Shown in pieces: positions 7,961 through 16,218 of a stretch of 64,000 nucleotides of DNA. The notes beneath the pieces are model-generated. The model made no database searches and was not told the DNA's origin. It saw nothing but the letters and a program-made list of their open reading frames with translations. The DNA comes from Cellulomonas sp. 73-92 (GTDB lineage Bacteria; Actinomycetota; Actinomycetes; Actinomycetales; Cellulomonadaceae): contig NZ_MKTH01000020.1 of NCBI RefSeq assembly GCF_001898175.1, positions 68,884 through 132,883 of the forward strand, read 5' to 3'. The position numbers were made by a program, and so were the translations under genes. Position 1 is the stretch's first letter, and each line of letters opens with the position of its first letter.

Positions 7961-8068
7961 AGCCCTAGACGCTCAGCGTGGCGCACCGGTTGGGGGGACG
8001 CAGGTGATTCCGTGGCGTCACCCGCGCGGCCGGCCACCCTTGTTAGGACCTAGGTCACGTGTCGCGGC

Positions 8069-8074
8069 TAGACT
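8069..8074 (+). promoter_or_regulatory. Possible -10 element for hppA
   Basis: TAGACT matches the actinobacterial -10 pattern TANNNT about 157 bases before the hppA start. No convincing -35 lies at 16-18 bp, so this is a weak call. I see nothing else in the 270-base gap between the sigma gene and hppA. Confidence 0.35.
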
Positions 8075-8230
8075 GCCGCCTTCCGTGGGCGCCGCTGCCT
8101 GCGACTCCGCGGGGAACGGCGCCGGGACGACGGTCAGCACGACCGTCGGCACGGCGGAGCAGCGACCGGGAAGGCGTGAGCAGCGGGTGGCCACGAGCCA
8201 CGAGCCACGTGCCTGAGCAGGGGAGGACTC

Positions 8231-10588
8231 ATGCTCCATCTCGACGCCACGAGCGTCGCCATCGTCTCGGTCGTCGGCGTGCTCGCGCTCGCCGCGCTGG
8301 TGGTCGCGGGCGTGCTCGCGCGCCAGGTGCTGGCGGCCGACGAGGGCACGCCCCGGATGCAGGACATCGCCAAGGCCGTCCAGGAGGGTGCCACCGCCTT
8401 CCTCCGCCGCCAGCTGCGGACCCTCGCCCTGTTCGCCGTGGTCGTCGTCGCCCTGCTCCTGCTGCTCCCCGGCTCCGCCGGCGTCAAGGCCGGCCGCTCG
8501 GTGTTCTTCCTCGTCGGCGCCGCCTTCTCCGCGGCCATCGGGTTCCTCGGCATGTGGCTCGCCACCCGGGCCAACCTCCGCGTCGCCGCCGCCGCGTCGA
8601 CGAAGCACGGGCGCGCCGAGGGCGCGCGGATCGCCTTCCGCACCGGCGGTGTCGTCGGCATGTCCGTCGTGGGGCTGGGCCTGCTCGGGGCCGTGACCGT
8701 CGAGCTGATCTTCGGCTCCGACGCGCCGGCGGTCCTCGAGGGCTTCGGCTTCGGCGCCGCGCTGCTGGCGATGTTCATGCGCGTCGGCGGCGGCATCTTC
8801 ACCAAGGCGGCCGACGTCGGTGCCGACCTGGTCGGCAAGGTCGAGCAGAACATCCCCGAGGACGACCCCCGCAACGCCGCGACCATCGCCGACAACGTCG
8901 GCGACAACGTGGGCGACTGCGCCGGCATGGCGGCGGACCTCTTCGAGTCCTACGCCGTCACCCTGGTCGCCGCGCTCATCCTCGGCCGGGCGGCGTTCGG
9001 CGAGCAGGGCATGGTGTTCCCCCTCATCGTCACGGGCATCGGCGCGCTGGTGGCGGGCCTCGGCGTGGCGATCACCCGGGTGCGCGGCACCGAGTCGGGG
9101 CTGACCGCGATCAACCGCGGCTTCTACGTCTCGGCCCTGGCCGGCCTGGTGCTGGCGGCCGTCGCCTCCTTCCTCTACCTGCCCTCGTCGTTCGCCGGCA
9201 TCACCGGCGGCACCGCGGGCCTCGAGACCCATCGCGGGGACCCCCGGCTCGTCGCGAGCGCGGCCGTCCTCGTCGGGATCCTGCTGGCCGGGGTGATCCT
9301 CTGGGTGACCGGCTACTTCACGAAGACGACGAGCAAGCCGACCCTCCACGTCGCGCGCACCACCCTCACCGGCCCCGCGACGGTCGTCCTGTCCGGCATC
9401 GGCGTCGGCTTCGAGTCGGCGGTCTACACCGCGGGCATCATCGCTGCCGCGATCTGCGCCGTGTTCCTCGTCGCCGGCGGCTCGGTGCCGCTCGCCCTCT
9501 TCCTCATCGCGATCGCCGGCTGCGGCCTGCTCACCACGGTGGGCGTCATCGTCGCGATGGACACGTTCGGCCCGGTGAGCGACAACGCGCAGGGCATCGC
9601 CGAGATGTCCGGCGACGTGACCGAGGAGGGCGCGCAGATCCTCACCGACCTGGACGCCGTCGGGAACACGACGAAGGCGATCACCAAGGGCATCGCGATC
9701 GCCACGGCCGTGCTGGCCGCGACCGCGCTGTTCGGCTCCTTCGCCGACGAGGTGACGCACGCCGTCTCGAACGTCTCGGGCACCGTGACCGGCGACCTGG
9801 TCAAGGCGATGCTCGACTACCAGGTGATCTCGCCGATCACCCTGGTGGGCGTCATCCTCGGCGGGGCGACCGTGTTCCTCTTCTCCGGCCTGGCGATCGA
9901 CGCCGTCACCCGGGCCGCGGGCTCCATCGTCTTCGAGGTGCGACGGCAGTTCCGCGAGCACCCCGGCATCCTGTCCGGCACGGAGCGGCCGGAGTACGGC
10001 AAGGTCGTCGACATCTGCACGCGCGACTCGCTCCGCGAGCTGGCGACCCCGGGGCTGCTCGCCGCCTCCGCGCCCATGGCCGTCGGCTTCGGCCTCGGGA
10101 TCGGCCCGCTGGCCGGCTTCCTCGGCGGTGCGATCGCCACGGGCGTGCTCATGGCGGTGTTCCTCGCCAACTCGGGCGGCGCGTGGGACAACGCGAAGAA
10201 GATCGTCGAGGACGGCCACTTCGGTGGGAAGGGCTCGGCCGCGCACGCCGCCGCCATCATCGGCGACACCGTCGGCGACCCGTTCAAGGACACCGCCGGC
10301 CCGGCGATCAACCCCCTCATCAAGGTGATGAACCTCGTGGCGCTGCTCGTCGCGCCCGCGGTGGTGTCCGTCTCGGTCGGGACGGGGGCCAACACCGCGC
10401 TCCGGCTGACGCTGGCGCTCGTCGCGGCGGCCGTGGCGTTCGGCGCGGTGATCGTGTCGCGGTACCGGGCGTCGAAGGCGGACCGCGAGGGGCGGCTCGA
10501 GGCCGAGGCCGCGCTCGCGGGCGCCGAGCCCATCGACGTCGTGCTGGCCGACGAAGAGGCGCGCGCCGCGCGCGGTCAGGTCGCGTAG
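8231..10588 (+). CDS. hppA: K+-insensitive proton-pumping membrane pyrophosphatase
   Basis: This integral membrane enzyme hydrolyses pyrophosphate and pumps protons out of the cytoplasm. At 785 residues with many hydrophobic helices it has the expected size. The substrate-binding signature DVGADLVGKVE starts at D195. The segment GNTTKA has lysine at residue 482; lysine at this place marks the K+-independent class, where K+-dependent enzymes have alanine. ATG 8231 follows a strong gcaggggaggactc site. It could save energy by recycling pyrophosphate during low-energy growth, which fits the anaerobic theme of the window. It ends five bases from a convergent gene, leaving no room for a separate terminator. 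Confidence 0.97.
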   Translation: MLHLDATSVAIVSVVGVLALAALVVAGVLARQVLAADEGTPRMQDIAKAVQEGATAFLRRQLRTLALFAVVVVALLLLLPGSAGVKAGRSVFFLVGAAFSAAIGFLGMWLATRANLRVAAAASTKHGRAEGARIAFRTGGVVGMSVVGLGLLGAVTVELIFGSDAPAVLEGFGFGAALLAMFMRVGGGIFTKAADVGADLVGKVEQNIPEDDPRNAATIADNVGDNVGDCAGMAADLFESYAVTLVAALILGRAAFGEQGMVFPLIVTGIGALVAGLGVAITRVRGTESGLTAINRGFYVSALAGLVLAAVASFLYLPSSFAGITGGTAGLETHRGDPRLVASAAVLVGILLAGVILWVTGYFTKTTSKPTLHVARTTLTGPATVVLSGIGVGFESAVYTAGIIAAAICAVFLVAGGSVPLALFLIAIAGCGLLTTVGVIVAMDTFGPVSDNAQGIAEMSGDVTEEGAQILTDLDAVGNTTKAITKGIAIATAVLAATALFGSFADEVTHAVSNVSGTVTGDLVKAMLDYQVISPITLVGVILGGATVFLFSGLAIDAVTRAAGSIVFEVRRQFREHPGILSGTERPEYGKVVDICTRDSLRELATPGLLAASAPMAVGFGLGIGPLAGFLGGAIATGVLMAVFLANSGGAWDNAKKIVEDGHFGGKGSAAHAAAIIGDTVGDPFKDTAGPAINPLIKVMNLVALLVAPAVVSVSVGTGANTALRLTLALVAAAVAFGAVIVSRYRASKADREGRLEAEAALAGAEPIDVVLADEEARAARGQVA

Positions 10589-10593
10589 CGGGA

Positions 10594-11406
10594 TCAGGCG
10601 GCGGTCAGCGCGACGATCCGCATCGTCGCGTCGTCGCGCAGGCACGTCTGCACGAGGATCTGGCCGTCCAGGCCGGCGGCCGCGTCGTAGCGCGACCCCT
10701 TGGGCACGTCGCGCCGGTCCGTGACGACCCACACGATGCCGTCGATCCGCACATGGTCGCCGAGGCGGAGCGCGAGGACGGGCATGCCGCCGCACGCGCG
10801 GTGGATCGGGTAGTACGGCTTGCCGTCGACGTCCTCGAACCAGTGGGTCAGGCCGCCGAGGCACCGGTTCACGGCCTCCTGGCCGCCCGTGTCGACGACG
10901 GTGGTGCTCCAGGCGATCGTCGGGCCCGGTGGCGGCTTCGGCGGTGCGGGCGGCCGCGGCGGGGGCGCGAGCCGCGGCGGGGTGGCGACCTTGGCGGTCC
11001 GCTGCGCCGCCTGCGCGGCGGCCTGCGCGGCTGCCACCTGCTCGGCGGCGGCCTGCTCCGCGGCGGCCTGGGCTGCTGCCGCCTGCGCGGCGGCCTGCGC
11101 CGCAGCCACCCGCGCCGCCTCCTCCGCCGCGGCACGTGCCGCCGCCGCCGCGGCCTCCTCGGCCGCCCGCCGCGCGGCGGCCGCCTGCTCCAGGGCGACC
11201 TCCCGCTGCTCGATCATCACCGTGGCGGTCTGGATGGAGCGGACGGGTGCCGCCACCCCGGTGCGCTCGTCGGCGCCCCCGGCCACCATGTCCGCGGCCG
11301 CGCGGGACGCGGCGTCCCCCGGACCGGCAGCGCCCGCACCGGGGGCGGCGATGCCCGCGACGAGCACCGACGCCGAGGCGGCGGTCGCGAGCACCTGCTT
11401 CCACAT
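10594..11406 (-). CDS. Secreted alanine-rich coiled-coil protein with a sortase-like C-terminal domain
   Basis: A 270-residue protein with a signal peptide (residues 1-27), a highly charged alanine-rich helix predicted as coiled coil (about 60-140), a proline-rich hinge (145-165) and a compact C-terminal domain. That domain carries the residue order of a sortase active site: His202 before a GD-rich strand (LRLGDHVRI), Cys255 in QTCL and Arg263 in TMRIV. The Cys-to-Arg distance of eight residues resembles short class E/F sortases, but overall likeness is low and I cannot exclude a non-catalytic relative. It is not beside its likely substrate type, although an LAXTG protein ends at base 739. 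Confidence 0.6.
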   Translation of the reverse strand: MWKQVLATAASASVLVAGIAAPGAGAAGPGDAASRAAADMVAGGADERTGVAAPVRSIQTATVMIEQREVALEQAAAARRAAEEAAAAAARAAAEEAARVAAAQAAAQAAAAQAAAEQAAAEQVAAAQAAAQAAQRTAKVATPPRLAPPPRPPAPPKPPPGPTIAWSTTVVDTGGQEAVNRCLGGLTHWFEDVDGKPYYPIHRACGGMPVLALRLGDHVRIDGIVWVVTDRRDVPKGSRYDAAAGLDGQILVQTCLRDDATMRIVALTAA

Positions 11407-11528
11407 GCCCGACCCATCGGCGGGTGAGGCGCCGTCGTGTGGAGTTCACCGCGACGTCCCCCGGACGGGCGAACGCGTCAGGGCCGAACGGTGCGGGCGC
11501 GCCTCAGCCGGCCGTCGACCGCTGCGCC

Positions 11529-12971
11529 TCAGCTGTGGGTGAGCGCGTACGTCAGGACTGTCAAGTGGTCGGCCGTCTGGCCGTCCAGCGTCACCCGGAC
11601 CGTCCACGAGTGCGTGACGGCGGTGAACCCGTCGAGCCCGGCGAGCGTGTAGACGGCCTGCGACCCGTCCAGGGGTCCCGGCGTGGCCGCCGCCGAGGCG
11701 AGGGCTTGCTGCGCTCTCTGCTGAGCCTGCAGCTCCGCCAGGTCCGCCTGGATGGTCGCGGTCGACAGGTTCGCCTCTGCCTCGGCGATCTGACCGTCGA
11801 GGCTGGTCACCTCGGTGCGCGCGGCCTGCAGCGTCCGCGCCGCCCACTGCAGGGCGTCGGGCGATGCCTGCGCCGCGACGAGCGAGTCGTAGGTCCCCTG
11901 GGCGGCGGCCACCGCGGCCTGCGCCGAGGCGCGGCGGGCCTGGAGCGCGGCGAGCTCCGCCAGAGAGGCGTAGCCCGCGGCGGTGGGCGGCGTTCCGGGG
12001 GCCGGCGAGGCGTCTGCCGTCCCGGCGGTCGAGCCGCCCGACGCGACGAAGCCCAGCGGATCGGCCACGGTGGCGCCCGCGGCGCGCAGCGCCGCCGCCG
12101 CGCGGGTCGCACCGTCGTCGCCGGCCACCCCCACCTGCACCGTCCAGGCGGTCGTCGAGCCGTCGTCCGACGAGGTGTTCGACGTCACCGACACCAGCCT
12201 CCCGGTCACCACGGGGACCTCGTCGGACGGGAAGGCCGCCGGCAGCGTGACGCCGCCAGGCTGGTCGAGCAGCGTCACCGTCCAGGACCCGGCCGACGAT
12301 CGCACGAGTCCGCCGCCCGCTGCCCGGTCCCACACGTACTGGACCGAGTACGTCCCCGCCGGCACGCGGGTGGGCGTGCCGGCGGGGGTCGGGCACGGCG
12401 CGAGGTCCGACGAGACCACCGAGGCGGTCTGCCCGGCCGACCCGGCGGCGGACAGGACCGAGGCCCCGATCCGCGCCGTGCCGACGGCGACCACGGTGCC
12501 GTTCCTCGTCAGCGTCAGCTCGCCCGGCGCGGCGTCCGTCGGCCCCACGGCGATCGCCGTGAGGGTGCGCCCGACGAAGGTGCCCAGCTGGGAGACCGCC
12601 CCGTCGACGGCGGCGCCGCCCGCCGCGTCGACCACGACGGGAGCGCCGGCCTGTGCCAGCCGTGGGCCGTCCAGCCGGGCCACCCGCGTGATGTCCACGC
12701 CGCACAGCTGCTGCAGCACCTCGCCCGGCGCGGGGACCGTCCCCGAGCTCTCGACCCCCCTGCGGTCGAGGCCCTGGACGCCGACGAGCGCCACGGCACC
12801 GGCGGCGGCGACGCCCACCGCCGAGCGTGTCGCGGCCCGGGCCCGCCGCCGGTGCCGGATCCGCGCCGAGAGGGCGGGCAGGTCGAGGTCCGCCGGGTCC
12901 TCGCCGACGAGCTCGTCGAGCGACGGCCCGTCCACGGCGTCGCGCAGCGTCTGGCCCAGGTTCAGCGCCAT
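11529..12971 (-). CDS. Membrane-anchored extracytoplasmic protein, second sigma-linked partner
   Basis: A 480-residue protein with a cytoplasmic N-terminus of about 48 residues, a basic RHRRRARAATR stretch, one membrane segment (50-67) and an outside domain with motifs like those of the 5907-7289 protein (LTLTRNGTVVAVG; PAGTYSVQYVWD). A coiled-coil segment of roughly 90 residues (ELAALQARRASAQAAV onward) is inserted in the second half. The ATG at 12971 follows gaggggaggaagcg and overlaps the end of the sigma gene by ten bases, so the two are translationally coupled. No zinc-finger anti-sigma motif is visible. An anti-sigma or sensor role is inferred from position only. Confidence 0.7.
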   Translation of the reverse strand: MALNLGQTLRDAVDGPSLDELVGEDPADLDLPALSARIRHRRRARAATRSAVGVAAAGAVALVGVQGLDRRGVESSGTVPAPGEVLQQLCGVDITRVARLDGPRLAQAGAPVVVDAAGGAAVDGAVSQLGTFVGRTLTAIAVGPTDAAPGELTLTRNGTVVAVGTARIGASVLSAAGSAGQTASVVSSDLAPCPTPAGTPTRVPAGTYSVQYVWDRAAGGGLVRSSAGSWTVTLLDQPGGVTLPAAFPSDEVPVVTGRLVSVTSNTSSDDGSTTAWTVQVGVAGDDGATRAAAALRAAGATVADPLGFVASGGSTAGTADASPAPGTPPTAAGYASLAELAALQARRASAQAAVAAAQGTYDSLVAAQASPDALQWAARTLQAARTEVTSLDGQIAEAEANLSTATIQADLAELQAQQRAQQALASAAATPGPLDGSQAVYTLAGLDGFTAVTHSWTVRVTLDGQTADHLTVLTYALTHS

Positions 12972-13501
12972 CGCTTCCTCCCCTCGACGAGCCGGACATC
13001 CTCGGTCTCCCCGGCGTCCTCGAGCGGGCCGAGCAGGGCCTCGAGCTGCTGCGTGGCGTCGGACAGGTACCGCTTGACCGACCCCTCCGCCAGGTCGAGG
13101 TCCCGCGCGATCTGCGGCACGGTCAGGTCGTCGTAGAACCGCAGCACCACGCAGGCCCGCAGCCGCGGCGGCAGCGTGGCGATCGCCCGCTGCACGTCGA
13201 TGCGGTCGCCGGCGGCGTGGTCCGGTCCCTCGTCGTCGAGCACCAGGAGGTGCGCGACACCGGACCACCGCCGCCGGCGCCGGGTCCCGTCGAGGAAGAC
13301 GGTGAGGATCGCGCGGCGCACGTATGCCTCCGCGGCCAGCGCGTCGCGCAGCGGCCGGCCGGTGCCGAAGGCCTTGACCAGCGCGTCCTGCACCAGGTCC
13401 TCGGCCGCGCGGCGGTCGCCCGTCAGGAGCGTGGCGTAGCGGACGAGGGCGCCGCCACGGTGGCGGACGAGGTCGTCCAGCACGTCCTCCCACGATCGCA
13501 C
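12962..13501 (-). CDS. RNA polymerase sigma factor, ECF SigE family (second copy)
   Basis: About 179 residues with region 2 (VRYATLLTGDRRAAEDLVQ) and region 4 (LPPRLRACVVLRFYDDL, then SVKRYLSDATQQLEALLGP). The LSDA-x3-LE-x-LLGP stretch is shared with the sigma factor at 7286-7960, showing common descent. I chose GTG 13501, which has gaggagg 11 bases upstream; GTG 13483 and GTG 13537 are in frame and possible. The gene overlaps its membrane-protein partner and is divergent from the dipeptidase gene at 13625. Confidence 0.85.
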   Translation of the reverse strand: MRSWEDVLDDLVRHRGGALVRYATLLTGDRRAAEDLVQDALVKAFGTGRPLRDALAAEAYVRRAILTVFLDGTRRRRRWSGVAHLLVLDDEGPDHAAGDRIDVQRAIATLPPRLRACVVLRFYDDLTVPQIARDLDLAEGSVKRYLSDATQQLEALLGPLEDAGETEDVRLVEGRKRWR

Positions 13502-13624
13502 CGCGCGCTCCGCCTCCTCACGTCGAGCCTCGACCACGCCGTCATCATCAGGACGCCCGGCGACGGCGAATCGTTGGGTGCGTCCTAGGCTGGTCGCGCC
13601 CCCCTCCGGAAGGAAGACGAACCG

Positions 13625-14971
13625 ATGTCCGCCGACCTGCGCGCCACCGTGGCCGCGCTGATGCCCCGTGCCCTGTCCGACCTCGCCGAGCTGGTCGCCA
13701 TCCCGTCGATCGCCGACGAGAGGATCGTCCCGCTCGCGGAGTGCGACCGCGCGGCGCAATGGGTCGCGGACGCGTTCCGCGCCGAGGGGATCGACGACGC
13801 CCGGCCCGAGCGGACGCCCGACGGGACGGCCACGGTCGTCGGGCAGCGGCCCGGCCCGGACGGCGCGCCCACGGTGCTCCTCTACGCCCACTACGACGTG
13901 CAGCCGACGCTCGACGAGGCCGCGTGGACCACGCCGCCGTTCGAGCTGACCGAGCGCGACGGCCGGTGGTTCGGCCGCGGCGCGGCGGACTGCAAGGGCA
14001 ACATCGCCGCGATCCTCACGGCGCTGCGGGCGCTGCGCGACGACGACGGCGGCTACCCGGTCACCCTCAAGCTGGCGATCGAAGGGTCGGAGGAGCAGGG
14101 CGGCGGCGGCCTGGACCAGCTCGTCGAGGCCCGGCCCGAGCTGTTCTCCGCGGACGCGGTGCTCGTCGTCGACGTCGGCAACGTCGCCGTGGGCCGGCCG
14201 ACCCTCACCACGTCCCTGCGCGGCAGCGCGGACGTCGTCGTCCACGTCGCGACGCTGCAGGGCGCCGTGCACTCCGGGATGTTCGGGGGTGCGGCGCCCG
14301 ACCCGGTCGCCGCACTGATCGGCATGCTGGCCACGCTGCGCGACGAGCACGGCGACACGACGATCCCGGGCCTCGACAGCACCCAGACGTGGCCTGGCGC
14401 CGGCTGGGACGCCGGCGAGTTCGCGGCCGCCGCCGGCCTGCTGCCCGGCGCCCAGGTGCTCGGCTCCGGCTCGGTGGCCGACCAGCTGTGGGCACGCCCC
14501 ACCGTCACGGTCGTCGGCATCGACGTGCCGCCGGTCGTCGGCTCGACGCCGGCCATCCAGGGCCGGGCCTCCGCGCGCCTCAACCTGCGCGTGCCGCCGG
14601 GGACGCGCGCGACCGACGCGCGGGACGCGCTCGTCGCGCACCTGCACTCCGTCGCGCCGTGGGGGGCCACCGTCACCGTCGAGGCGGACCACGTGGGCGA
14701 GCCGTTCCTGGCGCGGACCGACACGCCGGCGTTCGCCGCGCTGTCGGGCGCGCTGGAGGAGGCGTTCGGGTCGCCGACGGTCACGGTCGGCGAGGGGGCG
14801 TCGATCCCGCTGTGCAACGTCCTGGCCACGCTCATGCCCCAGGCGTCGATCGTCCTGCTCGGCGTCGAGGACCCGGCGGCCGCGATCCACGCGCCCAACG
14901 AGTCGGTGCACCCCGGCGAGATCGAGCACCTGGCGCACGCCCTGGCGCTCTTCCTGACCCACCTGGGCTGA
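13625..14971 (+). CDS. M20 family metallo-dipeptidase
   Basis: A cytoplasmic di-zinc peptidase of 448 residues. The M20 metal-binding signature is seen as YAHYDVQP and, later, GRGAADCKGN, with the general-base region EGSEEQGG after it. The dimerisation domain sits in the middle and the C-terminal HAPNES stretch supplies the last metal ligand. It probably degrades dipeptides or similar N-acyl amino acids; the substrate cannot be fixed from sequence. ATG 13625 follows ccggaaggaag. A -10-like TAGGCT lies at 13586-13591. A hairpin terminator follows at 15012-15040. Confidence 0.92.
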   Translation: MSADLRATVAALMPRALSDLAELVAIPSIADERIVPLAECDRAAQWVADAFRAEGIDDARPERTPDGTATVVGQRPGPDGAPTVLLYAHYDVQPTLDEAAWTTPPFELTERDGRWFGRGAADCKGNIAAILTALRALRDDDGGYPVTLKLAIEGSEEQGGGGLDQLVEARPELFSADAVLVVDVGNVAVGRPTLTTSLRGSADVVVHVATLQGAVHSGMFGGAAPDPVAALIGMLATLRDEHGDTTIPGLDSTQTWPGAGWDAGEFAAAAGLLPGAQVLGSGSVADQLWARPTVTVVGIDVPPVVGSTPAIQGRASARLNLRVPPGTRATDARDALVAHLHSVAPWGATVTVEADHVGEPFLARTDTPAFAALSGALEEAFGSPTVTVGEGASIPLCNVLATLMPQASIVLLGVEDPAAAIHAPNESVHPGEIEHLAHALALFLTHLG

Positions 14972-15011
14972 TCCCCGGCCGGCTGCCCGGCCTGCCACCA
15001 CGGCGCCCGCG

Positions 15012-15040
15012 CGGCCCCGGCCACCCCATGGCCGGGGCCG
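15012..15040 (+). terminator. Intrinsic terminator after the dipeptidase gene
   Basis: Perfect 12-bp stem (cggccccggcca and its complement) with a five-base loop, 41 bases after the dipeptidase stop. Confidence 0.8.
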
Positions 15041-15063
15041 TTGCCATGCTCTGACCACACGGG

Positions 15064-15121
15064 TTGACGCGGAGCCGTCGGCGTCCCATCCTTATCGAAG
15101 CGCTTCGCGGAAGCGCTTCGA
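15064..15121 (+). promoter_or_regulatory. Promoter with two tandem palindromic operators for the xyloside operon
   Basis: TTGACG (15064-15069) and CATCCT (15087-15092) are spaced 17 bp and make a plausible -35/-10 pair. Just downstream lie two identical 10-bp palindromes gaagcgcttc at 15097-15106 and 15110-15119, centres 13 bp apart. A central CG inside a palindrome is typical of LacI-family operators. The sites end a few bases before the LacI gene start and would cover the transcription start, so the operon is probably self-repressed. Confidence 0.7.
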
Positions 15122-15124
15122 CCG

Positions 15125-16162
15125 ATGGGGGTCACAGTGGCGACGATGCAGGACGTGGCGCAGCGAGCGGGAGTCTCGCTCTCCACCGTCTCCTACACGC
15201 TGACGGGCAAGCGCCCCGTCGCGCCCGCCACCAGGGCCCGCGTCGAGCAGGCGATGGCCGAGCTGGAGTTCCGTCGCAGCCCCGTCGCCCGGGCCCTCGC
15301 CTCGCGCCGCACCCACGTGCTCGCGCTCGCCTACCCGGTGTTCGGAGTCTCCCTCGGCGCGACCCTCAACGAGATCGTCCGGGGCGCCGTCGAGGCCGCG
15401 CGCGAGGCGCAGTACGAGCTCGTGCTGTGGCCCGTCTCCAGCGGCGAGCCCGGCCTGCTGCGCGAGCTCGCCGAGCAGCGCACCGCCGACGGCGTGCTGC
15501 TCATGGAGGTCTCCCTGGACGACCCGCGTATCGAGGCGGTGGAGAGCGCCGGGCTGGCCTGCGCGCTCATCGGCCGCTCCGCCGACCCGGGTGACCGCGT
15601 CTGGGTCGACATCGACTTCGAGCAGGCCATCGAGGCCGCGGTCGAGCACCTCGCGTCCCAGGGCCACAGCCGGATCGCGTTCGTCAACCGCGCGCAGGCC
15701 GAGCTCGACGCCGGGTACGGCCCGGCGGTGCGTGCGCAGTGGGCGTTCGACGCGGCCACCGCCCGCCGCGGCCTCGTCGGGTACTCCACCGCGTCCGACG
15801 TCACCCCGTCCGCCGGCCGTCGCGCGACGAGCGCGCTGCTCGCCGCCCACCCCGACCTCACCGCCGTCGTCGTCATGAACGAGCTCGCGCTCTTCGGCGT
15901 CTCGGCGGCGCTCCGCGAGGCCGGGCGAACGGTCCCCGGGGACGTCTCGGTCGTCGGCGTCGCGATCTCGGGCGAGATCAGCGAGATGTACGACCACCCG
16001 CTCACCTATCTCGCCGCGCCCGGCCCCGACCAGGGACGACGCGCGGTGCACGGGCTGCTCGAGGTCCTCGACGGCCGTCCCGCACCGGCCGGCGTCAACC
16101 TGCCCTGCACGTTGCAGGTCCGGGAGACGTCCGGCCCGGCCACCCGGCTCGACCCCCGCTGA
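15125..16162 (+). CDS. LacI-family transcriptional repressor of the alpha-xyloside operon
   Basis: A 345-residue repressor. The N-terminal helix-turn-helix and hinge read MQDVAQRAGVSLSTVSYTL, and the periplasmic-binding-protein-like sensor domain fills the rest. It opens the operon that continues with a sugar-binding lipoprotein, two permeases and a GH31 alpha-xylosidase, so the inducer is probably an alpha-xyloside or a xyloglucan fragment. ATG 15125 is used here; GTG 15137 is possible. The paired palindromes immediately upstream are its likely operator. Confidence 0.9.
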   Translation: MGVTVATMQDVAQRAGVSLSTVSYTLTGKRPVAPATRARVEQAMAELEFRRSPVARALASRRTHVLALAYPVFGVSLGATLNEIVRGAVEAAREAQYELVLWPVSSGEPGLLRELAEQRTADGVLLMEVSLDDPRIEAVESAGLACALIGRSADPGDRVWVDIDFEQAIEAAVEHLASQGHSRIAFVNRAQAELDAGYGPAVRAQWAFDAATARRGLVGYSTASDVTPSAGRRATSALLAAHPDLTAVVVMNELALFGVSAALREAGRTVPGDVSVVGVAISGEISEMYDHPLTYLAAPGPDQGRRAVHGLLEVLDGRPAPAGVNLPCTLQVRETSGPATRLDPR

Positions 16163-16218
16163 GCCGGCGCACCACCCCTCGCGGACTCGACGCCGAGCCG
16201 CCAGACGGAAGGAAAGGC

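Noticed and set aside
8018..11449. A 1143-codon minus-strand frame opposite hppA
   Set aside because: It is a shadow of hppA; its product is a low-complexity Arg/Gly/Asp-rich string, while the plus strand encodes a clear pyrophosphatase.
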